A DNA stretch of 64,000 bases from Methylophaga sp. GTDB lineage: Bacteria; Pseudomonadota; Gammaproteobacteria; Nitrosococcales; Methylophagaceae. The notes beneath the pieces are model-generated. The model saw only the letters and a list, made by a program, of their open reading frames with translations. It was not told where the DNA came from and did no database searches. Location: contig NVWQ02000006.1 of the NCBI GenBank assembly GCA_002733715.2, positions 1-64,000 on the forward strand, written 5' to 3'. Both the position numbers and the translations under genes were made by a program. Of this stretch, positions 17,820 to 26,083 are shown in pieces (the stretch's first letter is position 1; every line of letters starts with the position of its first letter).

Positions 17820-18905
17820 ATGTCACGCCTCTACAATTTTAGTGCTGGTCCAGCCATGATACCTGAAGCCGTTTTACAACGTGCCCAACAAGAATTTCTT
17901 GATTGGAATGGCACCGGTATGAACACCATGGAAATGAGTCATCGTGGCAAAGAGTTTTTATCTATAGCCAATAAAGCTGAAGCTGATCTTCGCGAAGTAA
18001 TGGCGATTCCTGATAATTATAAAGTGCTGTTCTTACAAGGTGGTGCGTCATCGCAATTTGCAGGCATTCCGATGAATCTGCTGCGTGGTAAAACGACAGC
18101 TGATTATTTCAATACTGGGCAATGGTCTAAAAAAGCGATTAGCGAAGCTAAACGTTACTGCGATGTCAATATTGTAGCTAGTTCGGAAGATGATGGATTT
18201 AATTCTGTGCCAGATAAATCAACGTGGAAATTAAACCCTGATGCCGCTTATGTGCATTACACCGCTAATGAAACCATCGGCGGCGTTGAGTTTGATGAGA
18301 TTCCTGATGTTGGTGACGTGCCTTTAGTTGTTGATTTATCTTCTACTATTTTATCTCGCCCGATTGATGTATCAAAATTTGCATTAATTTATGCTGGTGC
18401 TCAAAAGAATATTGGCCCTGCCGGCTTAACCATTGTGATTTTACGAGATGATTTAATCGGCGATACCTTAGCCGGAACACCGACTATGTTTGATTATCAG
18501 GTGCAGGCTGATAACGATTCTATGTATAACACGCCACCAACCTATGCTTTATATCTAGCTGGTTTAGTGTTTGACTGGGTGAAAAACCTTGGCGGCTTGA
18601 CTGGTATGGCAAAAATTAACCAACGCAAAGCCGAAAAGTTGTATGCCGCGATTGATGGTTCAGACGGTTTTTACAGCAACCCTGTGAACCTTCAACATCG
18701 TTCATGGATGAATGTAACATTCACTTTAGACAATGCTGATTTAGACGCTGACTTTTTAGCCGGCGCCAAACAAGCAGGCTTAGTGACCCTTAAAGGTCAT
18801 CGTAGCGTCGGTGGAATGCGCGCAAGCATCTACAATGCAATGCCCGAAGAAGGTGTAGATGCACTGATTACATTTATGCAAGATTTTGCGGCTAAAAATA
18901 AATAA
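17820..18905 (+). CDS. serC: Phosphoserine aminotransferase SerC
   Basis: PLP enzyme converting 3-phosphohydroxypyruvate to phosphoserine (and acting in pyridoxal phosphate synthesis). The 361-residue protein opens with RLYNFSAGPAMIPEAVL and shows FLQGGASSQFAGIPMN, NETIGGVEF, the PLP lysine in YAGAQKNIGPAGLT, and the C-terminal GHRSVGGMRASIYNAMP that binds the phosphate. A strong ribosome site AATAAGGA precedes ATG. serA follows 9 bases later, so both serine-synthesis steps are co-transcribed. Confidence 0.96.
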   Translation: MSRLYNFSAGPAMIPEAVLQRAQQEFLDWNGTGMNTMEMSHRGKEFLSIANKAEADLREVMAIPDNYKVLFLQGGASSQFAGIPMNLLRGKTTADYFNTGQWSKKAISEAKRYCDVNIVASSEDDGFNSVPDKSTWKLNPDAAYVHYTANETIGGVEFDEIPDVGDVPLVVDLSSTILSRPIDVSKFALIYAGAQKNIGPAGLTIVILRDDLIGDTLAGTPTMFDYQVQADNDSMYNTPPTYALYLAGLVFDWVKNLGGLTGMAKINQRKAEKLYAAIDGSDGFYSNPVNLQHRSWMNVTFTLDNADLDADFLAGAKQAGLVTLKGHRSVGGMRASIYNAMPEEGVDALITFMQDFAAKNK

Positions 18906-18914
18906 GGCGCCAAC

Positions 18915-20081
18915 ATGCTTAAAATACTAACGCTTAATAATATTTCGGTAAGCGGATTAGATCGCTTGCCCCGTGAAAACTACGAAATTGCATCAGAAAT
19001 TCAAAACCCTGATGCCGTTTTATTACGTTCGTTTAAAATGCATGATTGGGATGTGCCCCCCACATTACAAGCCATCGGCCGTGCAGGCGCAGGTGTTAAT
19101 AACATTCCTGTTGAAAAAATGACCTCAAAAGGCATCCCTGTTTTTAATGCACCCGGTGCAAATGCAAATGCAGTGCAAGAATTAGTATTAACCGGCATGT
19201 TATTAAGTGCTAGAAATATTTGCCCAGCATGGGAATTTGCTAAACAGTTAGAAGGTGATGACACCCAAATTACCAAACAAGTTGAAGCAGGAAAAAGCGA
19301 TTTTGTTGGCTTTGAATTGCCAAGAAAAACACTTGGCGTCATTGGTTTAGGTGCCATTGGTATAAAAATCGCCAACACAGTCACTGCTTTAGGCATGCGC
19401 GTAATTGGTTATGATCCCAAAATCACCGTTGAAAGTGCATGGAAATTATCACATGAAGTGGAACAAGCCACTAGCGTAGATGATTTATTGACACATTGTG
19501 ATTTTGTCACCTTCCATGTGCCATTAATTGAAGCTACTAAAAATATGATCAATGCCGATCGCTTAGTTAATATGCGTGATAACGTCACCATTTTGAATTT
19601 TGCCCGTAGCGGTATTGTGAATGATGAAGCAGTAATAGCGGCACTTGATAGTGGCAAAGTAAATGCCTACGTGTGTGATTTCCCTAGTAATTTACTAAAA
19701 AATCATCCAAAAGTAATTGCCTTACCGCATCTAGGCGCATCAACAGCAGAAGCCGAAGATAACTGCGCCATAATGGTCGCGGAACAAGTGAAAGATTATT
19801 TAGAAAATGGCAATATCACTAATTCAGTAAATTTCCCCTCTATTAAAATGCGAAAACAAGCGGATCAGTTTCGCTTAACAGTCGCTCATGAAAATGTGCC
19901 CAATATCCTGAGCTCTATTACCAATGCCATTGCCAATGTCGAGATTAATATTGTCGATATGCTGAGTAAGTCATTTAATGATGCAGCGTATACTCTAATC
20001 GATATCGAATCACCATTGTCCGAATCAGTTCAAGATGAAATAAAAGCAATTGAAGGCGTATTAAATGTACGTTGTTTGTGA
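18915..20081 (+). CDS. serA: D-3-phosphoglycerate dehydrogenase SerA (ACT-domain form)
   Basis: First enzyme of serine synthesis: NAD-dependent oxidation of 3-phosphoglycerate. The 388-residue protein has the substrate segment GRAGAGVNNIPVEKM, the Rossmann loop LGVIGLGAIGIKIANTV, the NFARSGIVND segment, and PHLGASTAEAEDNCA with the catalytic His. The last 75 residues (RLTVAHENVPNILSSITNAI) are an ACT domain, which gives serine feedback in related enzymes. It lies 9 bases after serC and catalyses the preceding pathway step. Confidence 0.95.
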   Translation: MLKILTLNNISVSGLDRLPRENYEIASEIQNPDAVLLRSFKMHDWDVPPTLQAIGRAGAGVNNIPVEKMTSKGIPVFNAPGANANAVQELVLTGMLLSARNICPAWEFAKQLEGDDTQITKQVEAGKSDFVGFELPRKTLGVIGLGAIGIKIANTVTALGMRVIGYDPKITVESAWKLSHEVEQATSVDDLLTHCDFVTFHVPLIEATKNMINADRLVNMRDNVTILNFARSGIVNDEAVIAALDSGKVNAYVCDFPSNLLKNHPKVIALPHLGASTAEAEDNCAIMVAEQVKDYLENGNITNSVNFPSIKMRKQADQFRLTVAHENVPNILSSITNAIANVEINIVDMLSKSFNDAAYTLIDIESPLSESVQDEIKAIEGVLNVRCL

Positions 20082-20093
20082 GAAAGATAACAG

Positions 20094-20122
20094 TTGAGCA
20101 ATAAATAATCACGTAGTATGCT
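20094..20122 (+). promoter_or_regulatory. Candidate sigma-70 promoter
   Basis: TTGAGC (20094-20099), a 17-base spacer and TATGCT (20117-20122), in the 74-base gap between serA and the small BamE-like gene. A second TATAAT-like hexamer lies 3 bases downstream. It would start the 20156-21076 pair independently of serCA. Confidence 0.4.
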
Positions 20123-20155
20123 TATAATTAAGTACTATATTAAGGGATTTGACTA

Positions 20156-20437
20156 ATGAAAAAACTACTATTAATCCTAAGCATTACACTACTCTGTGGA
20201 AGTGCTTCCAGCTGGGCTCAAATACTGACAGTGCCTAGTTACGCCGTCTCAAATAGCAGTGAAGGTATCTTGCGGCCCACAAGAGGTATGTCTAAATCTG
20301 CTGTAGAGCAAAAATTTGGAACACCCGATCAAAAATCAGCGGCCATTGGTGACCCACCAATTTCAAAATGGACATACTCTGATTTTATCGTCTATTTTGA
20401 ATATAATCATGTTATTCATTCAGTGATTCCACGCTAA
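20156..20437 (+). CDS. Small periplasmic BamE/SmpA-like protein
   Basis: A 93-residue protein with a signal peptide (about 1-21, ending SSWAQ). The mature part has RPTRGMSKSAVEQKFGTPDQ, the GMSxxxVExxFGxP pattern of the SmpA/BamE-like fold, then PPISKWTYSDFIVYFEYNHV. There is no lipobox, so it is probably free in the periplasm. Similar small proteins are found in many gammaproteobacteria but without known function. AAGGG lies before ATG; the stop abuts the TTG start of the MOSC gene. Confidence 0.7.
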   Translation: MKKLLLILSITLLCGSASSWAQILTVPSYAVSNSSEGILRPTRGMSKSAVEQKFGTPDQKSAAIGDPPISKWTYSDFIVYFEYNHVIHSVIPR

Positions 20438-21076
20438 TTGAAACTTCGCTCAATCAATGTCTCGCTACCCGTAGAAGTTGAATATAAAGGCAAATTAATT
20501 TCTACTGGAATTTTCAAAAAGCCCATCGATGGGCCTATTTATATCAGTCCACAGGGATTATCAAACGACGAGCAAGTTGATTTAAAAAATCATGGCGGTG
20601 AACATAAAGTAGTCTATGCTTTTTCTGCTCATCATTATGACTTTTGGCGTAACGAACTCAATCAACCCGATCTTGCTTTTGGACAATTTGGTGAAAATCT
20701 CACCATTGCTGATTTAGATGAAACCTCGCTTTGCATTGGTGACCAAATTCAGATAGGTGAATGTATTTTAGAGATCACCCAGCCAAGAGTACCTTGCTAT
20801 AAATTAGGGATAGCACTAGGGCGAGAAGATATGCCAAAGCTCTTCGTGCAGCACGGTGCCACAGGCATTTATTTTCGGGTATTACAAGCAGGCAATATTG
20901 ATATTAATAGTCAAACTTCAATACTTTTCCGACACCCGAAACAATTAACCGTCCACACTCTCTTCAATGCTTATTTTGACAAAGATTATCTTGATTCAAA
21001 TAAAATTATGGCGCTTGCAGAAACCATTCCCCAGCTTTCAAATGAATGGCGAAACAAAATCCTCACAAGACTTTAA
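20438..21076 (+). CDS. MOSC-domain protein (YiiM type)
   Basis: A 212-residue MOSC protein of the YiiM group. It starts with TTG directly after the upstream TAA; the reading MKLRSINVSLPVEVEYKGK fits the family N-terminus, and no ATG lies near. Motifs: KNHGGEHKVVYAFSAHHYDF, GQFGENLTIADLDE, and QPRVPCYKLGIALG with the conserved Cys that binds molybdenum cofactor in this superfamily. YiiM of E. coli reduces N-hydroxylated compounds such as 6-hydroxylaminopurine; the same role is plausible here. Its end overlaps the convergent histidine kinase by 4 bases. Confidence 0.85.
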   Translation: MKLRSINVSLPVEVEYKGKLISTGIFKKPIDGPIYISPQGLSNDEQVDLKNHGGEHKVVYAFSAHHYDFWRNELNQPDLAFGQFGENLTIADLDETSLCIGDQIQIGECILEITQPRVPCYKLGIALGREDMPKLFVQHGATGIYFRVLQAGNIDINSQTSILFRHPKQLTVHTLFNAYFDKDYLDSNKIMALAETIPQLSNEWRNKILTRL

Positions 21077-22938
21077 TAAGCCATTACTAATCGTATCAGC
21101 GTTCCTTGTTCACTAGAGGCTATAATCAAATCCGCCCCTATTTGCTCTGCTCGATAACGCATATTATTAATGCCTCTGCTATTTGAATTCGTCAAGTCTT
21201 GCTGTTTAAAGCCATTACCATAATCAATCACATCGATAAATATTTGCTGGGGTTTTTCTAATACACCCGTTGCTAGTTTCATTTTCTTTGAATCAGAATG
21301 CTTGATAGTATTTGTGATCGCTTCTTGCACAATACGCATAATATGCAAACTTCGGCTGGGACTCATGTTTTCTAAAACAGGTAATTCTGTCACTGCCCAC
21401 TCAAGGTCAATATCTGCCGCATCAATCTGATCAATCAGTCGCAACCTCATCATTCCCAACAAAGTTGATAAATCGCTGAGCACAGGATCAAGTGAATCAA
21501 TTACAAACCGTAAATCGGTTAAACTATTTTGCACCTTCTCTCTAACTTTTACAAAGACAGTGCCTTTCTTCTCTTGAAGCAGGCCAATAATGGCAATCAA
21601 TTGACCGCCAATACCATCATGAATATCTCGCATAATGCGTTCACGTTCGGTTGAAAGAAGCTGTTGCTTCTCCAGCTCTTGAACTTGTTCATATTGTAAT
21701 TGTAGTGCATGCTGCTTATCTTTAACGCGCTGCTCTAATGTGACGGCAAGATCTTCTGCATTATTAATAGCCTGCACAAAGCGTTTGACCAAAAACCAGC
21801 TAAATAACAGCACGGCCATGATTAAACCATAGTGCATGATCATGCCTTCACGCTGATCTATCTGATGATTTATGACTAAAATATCATGTAAGCCAAAAAC
21901 CAAAATAGGGACACCAACAAATAACATTAGATACACATCTCGATTTGGTTTTTGTAGGTAAACTTTGACCAAAAATAGTACAGCATAACAACCAAAAATC
22001 AGTATAAACACATCCCATATTTTATAACCAATATGAAGAACACTCGCCACATCAGGCAAAAAGAATATAGCTAAACCCAAAGTAGCAAAAATCAATAACA
22101 CTTTTTCAAGCCGATTATTTTTATAGCTAACATAACGGTGATTAAACAAAATCATGGCAACCACAGTCCAGCCAAGCGTACTCATCATCATAGCTTCCCA
22201 TATTCGTGTAGAAACAGGAATATTTGAGACCAGTAAATTTAGATTATGAGTTGCCCAAAAAATAAGTTCTAAAGTAAATAAAGCATAGATTGCATCTTGG
22301 GGGCGTGCTATCCAAAAAGAGAAGACAACTAAGCTCATGATAAACATTGAGATTGTTATCCACCGTATCAAATCAACACGAATAAAATGTTTCCATAAAT
22401 AAGCTGGCTGCAACTGTTCCATAGGAGCAAGATAAAATTGATCTAACAAACCTTGCTCCCAAAATGCTGCTTTCACCCTAATATCTATTTGATTAGTCCC
22501 CTGCTGCAATAACTTTGATGAGAAATTAAATAACAAAGGTTCATTATGATGACGGGAGACAGGCTCGCTAAAAGGCCCTCCTTGGCCAACCCATATATCA
22601 TTGATATACACTGCGGCATTATGAGTAACACTGGGTAAATAAACACCCCATGGTTCATCCGTTACCCTATCTAAACTTACTTCGGCCCTATACCAAACTT
22701 GATCAACTTCGGGGTGATTTTTATACCAACTATCGGGAAGTGAAGTAGCTTGCCAATTAGTATTATCTAATGACTCAACAGAATTTGCATCACCAGTATT
22801 AAATTGAACATTATTTATAGCACTGACTTTGGGCGGGCTAAAAAATGTAATAGGAGAATAGAACACTAAGATATTGATTACTATTGCATAAATAAGTAAA
22901 AAACCTAATGCTTTAATTTTATTATTATCTGCTTGCAT
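21073..22938 (-). CDS. Membrane histidine kinase with 7TM sensor (NarX/HisKA_3 type)
   Basis: A 621-residue sensor kinase. One TM helix (about 9-30) precedes a periplasmic beta-sandwich (about 60-160, with WYRAEVSLDRV and VYINDIWVGQGG) resembling 7TMR-DISM extracellular or carbohydrate-binding jelly rolls. Seven hydrophobic segments follow (about 188-385), then a coiled coil and a HisKA_3 dimerisation helix with RERIMRDIHDGIGGQ (phospho-His440). The ATPase domain shows HIMRIVQEAITNTIKHSD (N box), DYGNGF and SRGINNMRYRAEQIGA (G box). Its partner regulator lies 28 bases upstream in the same direction. The ligand is unknown. Confidence 0.88.
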   Translation of the reverse strand: MQADNNKIKALGFLLIYAIVINILVFYSPITFFSPPKVSAINNVQFNTGDANSVESLDNTNWQATSLPDSWYKNHPEVDQVWYRAEVSLDRVTDEPWGVYLPSVTHNAAVYINDIWVGQGGPFSEPVSRHHNEPLLFNFSSKLLQQGTNQIDIRVKAAFWEQGLLDQFYLAPMEQLQPAYLWKHFIRVDLIRWITISMFIMSLVVFSFWIARPQDAIYALFTLELIFWATHNLNLLVSNIPVSTRIWEAMMMSTLGWTVVAMILFNHRYVSYKNNRLEKVLLIFATLGLAIFFLPDVASVLHIGYKIWDVFILIFGCYAVLFLVKVYLQKPNRDVYLMLFVGVPILVFGLHDILVINHQIDQREGMIMHYGLIMAVLLFSWFLVKRFVQAINNAEDLAVTLEQRVKDKQHALQLQYEQVQELEKQQLLSTERERIMRDIHDGIGGQLIAIIGLLQEKKGTVFVKVREKVQNSLTDLRFVIDSLDPVLSDLSTLLGMMRLRLIDQIDAADIDLEWAVTELPVLENMSPSRSLHIMRIVQEAITNTIKHSDSKKMKLATGVLEKPQQIFIDVIDYGNGFKQQDLTNSNSRGINNMRYRAEQIGADLIIASSEQGTLIRLVMAY

Positions 22939-22966
22939 ATCGACGCTAACAGCTAAAGTGAGCTTA

Positions 22967-23623
22967 TCATAGCAAGCCTAACTTCATTGCCTCATGCAAG
23001 GCCTCGGTTCGACTATTTACCTGTAATTTTGTGTAGATATTCTTGATATGCGTCGTTACGGTATAATATTTAATATCTAATTTTTCTGAAATTTCTTTTG
23101 AAGAAAACCCCTGACTCACTAATTTAAGAATTTTAATTTGACGCTCCGTTAAAGCTTCTGGCACAACTTGATCTGGAGTTTGTGCATGCTGAAATCGTTG
23201 TAACATCAAACGTGCAATCACCGGGCTAATCGGCGCGCCTCCTTCCATCATCATTAAAATAGCATCGGTAATCCTACTACTTTTATCATGTTTAAGAATA
23301 TACGCCTTCGCTCCTGCTTCCAAAGCATCAAATACCGTATATTCATCCTGAAAGCCAGAAATCACCATCGCCTCACAATCCAAGTGCCAACGGCTAATCG
23401 CTTTTATCAAATCAATCCCCGAACCATCAGGCAAGCCAATATCTGCCAACAAAATATCAGGTTTATAACGTTTAAGCGCAGCAAGACCTCCAGCTAAGGT
23501 GCTCTCCACTGCAAGTAAATTAAAAGCATCATGGCTTTCTATCATATAGGACAACCGCTGGCGTATATCAGCATCATCTTCAACAATAATCAGTGAATAG
23601 TTATTCATTTCTTCTTTAGTCAT
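22967..23623 (-). CDS. NarL/LuxR-family response regulator
   Basis: Receiver domain with IVEDDADIRQRL at the acidic pocket, phospho-acceptor Asp in DILLADIGLPDGSG and Lys in AYILKHDK; C-terminal LuxR helix-turn-helix LTERQIKILKLVSQGFSSKEI and TVTTHIKNIYTKLQV. I use ATG 23623 (218 residues); ATG 23608 (MNNYSLIIVEDD) is also reasonable, and a longer frame to 23671 has no support. It is co-directional with and just upstream of the kinase gene. It diverges from the small gene at 23798, an obvious candidate target. Confidence 0.9.
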   Translation of the reverse strand: MTKEEMNNYSLIIVEDDADIRQRLSYMIESHDAFNLLAVESTLAGGLAALKRYKPDILLADIGLPDGSGIDLIKAISRWHLDCEAMVISGFQDEYTVFDALEAGAKAYILKHDKSSRITDAILMMMEGGAPISPVIARLMLQRFQHAQTPDQVVPEALTERQIKILKLVSQGFSSKEISEKLDIKYYTVTTHIKNIYTKLQVNSRTEALHEAMKLGLL

Positions 23624-23797
23624 AAGTTTAAGCAATAAATGTATGACGATTAGTTTACACCTAATTATCATATTACAGCGTCAACATACCAAGAATTTGG
23701 TATATGCATACACCCCATTAACCTCTAAACTTCTAATTCTATAGAAAATTTCGACTCAATCACTTTTTATGCATTTCGTATTCATAAGGAAAAAACA

Positions 23798-24169
23798 ATG
23801 AAATTATTACCTTTAGCTCTATTAGGATTGTTACCTCTGACAGCCCAAGCCGATCCCGCCGCCTTTGTGGGAATAAGCTACTCCTTCGGTGGCAGTGGTG
23901 TTGGTATCTCAGTAAAAGTTCTTTCAGACGATGAAGAAGATCAAGCTGTTGCTGCCTTAGGTGCAACATATTACCCCATGGCTGCAAATAAATTTGGTAT
24001 TGATCTTAGTGCAGGCTATGCATTTGATGATGCCGCAGTTTTAGTTGGCTGGGATTTCTTACAAAAAAGCGTTCAGGTCAGTGCCGGTTGGGCTGATATT
24101 GAAGATGATGATTCAAGTAATTCATCTACTACAGCTCCAGCTCCAGCGCCTGGCGGACCGGGAGCGTAA
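23798..24169 (+). CDS. Small secreted envelope protein, glycine-rich with Ala-Pro tail
   Basis: A 123-residue protein with signal peptide MKLLPLALLGLLPLTAQADP. The mature part has alternating beta-strand-like stretches (AAFVGISYSFGGSGVGISVK, LGATYYPMAANKFGIDLSAG, AAVLVGWDFLQKSVQVSAGW), like part of a small outer-membrane barrel or beta-sheet protein, and an acidic, Ser- and Ala-Pro-rich tail. I do not recognise a family. AAGGA lies before ATG. Transcribed divergently from the two-component system, so it may be regulated by it. Confidence 0.65.
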   Translation: MKLLPLALLGLLPLTAQADPAAFVGISYSFGGSGVGISVKVLSDDEEDQAVAALGATYYPMAANKFGIDLSAGYAFDDAAVLVGWDFLQKSVQVSAGWADIEDDDSSNSSTTAPAPAPGGPGA

Positions 24170-24224
24170 CTATCATCCGAAAGGAGGGATAGAGGTGCTA
24201 GCTAAATTGGCTATAATATAGTTT

Positions 24225-24725
24225 TTAATCTTCTTCATTAAGATAACGTTGCCTAGCACCTTTTGGATAAGCCCCTAATCTTGCATGATGTAAAGAATCA
24301 GATTCAATAATGACCAAAACTAATACTGACATCAATGTGGGTAGCAGGCCAAGGCCGCCTATCAGTGCATAAGTCAATTCTTTCATCATGAGGCCGGAAT
24401 TTTGTCCCCACCAGCCTAGAAAAGAAACAGTGCATAATAATGCTAACACGCCACTGAATAAGACACTCCAGCGACGGGCTATTTGCCAATGCACATAGAT
24501 AAATTCGCTATCTTCACGTTTCACCTTGTGCGCGCGATAAAAAGTGTATGCCAATGCTATAAAAGAGAAAATAGGCACTAATACTAAAAGGTTGATGTAT
24601 TTCCCACCAAAGGCTGCGATAGCCGTGAACAATAAAATATGATTCATTATCAAATTACTCAAGAAAATATCATGCGGCACTTTAGCCGCTGATATTTCTT
24701 GTTGTGTTACTTCGGCTTCGCTCAC
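24225..24725 (-). CDS. Four-TM inner-membrane protein of unknown function
   Basis: A 166-residue protein with predicted membrane helices at about 23-41, 44-64, 85-107 and 116-142, and a charged cytoplasmic stretch RAHKVKREDSEF between helices 2 and 3. The start is GTG 24725. No motif for a named family is seen. Convergent with the gene at 23798; the 55-base gap has only a weak TAGC/GCTA stem. It is upstream of and separate from thrC. Confidence 0.6.
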   Translation of the reverse strand: MSEAEVTQQEISAAKVPHDIFLSNLIMNHILLFTAIAAFGGKYINLLVLVPIFSFIALAYTFYRAHKVKREDSEFIYVHWQIARRWSVLFSGVLALLCTVSFLGWWGQNSGLMMKELTYALIGGLGLLPTLMSVLVLVIIESDSLHHARLGAYPKGARQRYLNEED

Positions 24726-24774
24726 TTAAGAAGTCTCTGATTAATGCAGGTACTGCTAGCAGAAATTAGGAACT

Positions 24775-24843
24775 GTGCATTTTTTATGCAAAAGCGAGGC
24801 GAATACTTATTGTATTTAATGAGTGTTTGCATAGAAAAGGTGC
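24775..24843. repeat. Imperfect inverted repeat, about 69 bases
   Basis: GTGCATTTTTTATGCAAA at 24775-24792 pairs with TTTGCATAGAAAAGGTGC at 24826-24843 in 14 of 18 positions. A small inner stem AATAC/GTATT is present, beside GCGAGGCGAATA. It occupies the spacer upstream of the 4-TM gene and downstream of thrC. Possibly a decayed mobile repeat related to 11591-11739. Confidence 0.3.
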
Positions 24844-24889
24844 TGTTTGTAGTTTTTTCTAGGTGTGCTTGCATTGGTCAGAGCCTTCT

Positions 24890-25972
24890 CTAATCTGCCA
24901 TATTATTTAAGATAGCATCACGAACAGCATCTAATGTTGCATCAACGGTTAGCATTGGCGATGTGCTTTGCTTGATTGCTATATCAGGGTCTTTTAATCC
25001 GTGACCTGTTAGTGTGCAAACAATCATACTGCCTTCAGGAATCTTACCACTATTAATATCGTTAATCGCACCGGCTAATGATGTGGCAGAAGCAGGTTCA
25101 CAGAAGATGCCTTCATGTTCTGCTAACAATTTTTGAGCTGCTAAAATTTGTGCATCGGTACATTCATCAAACCAGCCCTGAGACTCTTCTTTAACCTTCC
25201 ATGCTTTGTCCCAACTTTGTGGATGGCCTATACGAATAGCGGTTGCCACTGTTTCAGGATCATCAACCATTTCACCTCGCATAAACGGTGCACTGCCATC
25301 AGCTTGATAACCGACCATTTTAGGACGTTCAGTGATGATGCCATCATCAAAGTATTCACTGTAACCCATCCAATGCGCTGTAATATTTCCCGCATTACCA
25401 ACGGGTAGACAATGAAAATCCGGTGCACGTGAAAGTTCTTCAACAATCTCAAATGCGGCTGTTTTCTGGCCTTGTAGTCGGTATGGATTAATTGAGTTTA
25501 CAATGGTTACTGGCGCATGTTCGGCCACTTCTTTAACTAATTGCATGCCTTCATCAAAGTTGCCTTTGATTTGGATAACGGTTGCACCATGCATCATGCC
25601 TTGTGCTAACTTACCTAGGGCAATTTTACCTTCAGGAATAAGTACAAATGCAGCTATACCAGCACGGGCAGCATAGGCCGCTGCTGATGCGGATGTATTG
25701 CCTGTTGAGGCACAAATAATCGCTTTGCTACCTTCTTCAACCGCTTTAGTCACTGCCATGGTCATGCCACGATCTTTAAATGATCCTGTTGGATTCAGGC
25801 CTTCATACTTAACATAGATTTCAATATCTTTTCCCAATACTGCTGGAATATTATTGAGTTTTAACAGCGGCGTATTACCTTCACCTAAGCTGATCAATTT
25901 TGTATCGTCGCTGACCGGTAAACGGTCACGATAATTTTCAATTAGGCCGGTGTAACGTGGTCGAAAGGGCAT
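24890..25972 (-). CDS. thrC: Threonine synthase ThrC (short form)
   Basis: PLP enzyme converting O-phosphohomoserine to threonine. At 360 residues it belongs to the shorter Bacillus/Thermus-like class rather than the 430-470 residue E. coli class. Motifs: LGEGNTPLLKLNNI, the PLP lysine in NPTGSFKDRGMTMAV, CASTGNTSASAAAYAARAG, LPVGNAGNITAHWMGY and EPASATSLAGAI. A GAGGA ribosome site lies before ATG 25972. It follows hom on the same strand, after a repeat-containing 111-base gap. Confidence 0.95.
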   Translation of the reverse strand: MPFRPRYTGLIENYRDRLPVSDDTKLISLGEGNTPLLKLNNIPAVLGKDIEIYVKYEGLNPTGSFKDRGMTMAVTKAVEEGSKAIICASTGNTSASAAAYAARAGIAAFVLIPEGKIALGKLAQGMMHGATVIQIKGNFDEGMQLVKEVAEHAPVTIVNSINPYRLQGQKTAAFEIVEELSRAPDFHCLPVGNAGNITAHWMGYSEYFDDGIITERPKMVGYQADGSAPFMRGEMVDDPETVATAIRIGHPQSWDKAWKVKEESQGWFDECTDAQILAAQKLLAEHEGIFCEPASATSLAGAINDINSGKIPEGSMIVCTLTGHGLKDPDIAIKQSTSPMLTVDATLDAVRDAILNNMAD

Positions 25973-25997
25973 TTTATTTTCCTCTTAAACTTAATTT

Positions 25998-26036
25998 TCG
26001 TCATCCTGAATATTGTCATCCGGGATCTTGAATTTC
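25998..26036 (-). repeat. REP-like repeat, inverted partial copy
   Basis: Minus strand: CTGCGAAATTCAAGATCCCG, then GATGACAATATTCAGGATGACG. It keeps AGATCCCG and the terminal GATGACG, and faces the direct copy that follows immediately. Confidence 0.5.
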
Positions 26037-26069
26037 GCAGATTCCCGATAAAAGATCTCGGGAATGACG
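26037..26069 (+). repeat. REP-like palindrome, direct copy
   Basis: AGATTCCCGATAAAAGATCT then CGGGAATGACG. Part of an inverted/direct pair between hom and thrC. Confidence 0.7.
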
Positions 26070-26083
26070 TGCGCTTATTTTAA

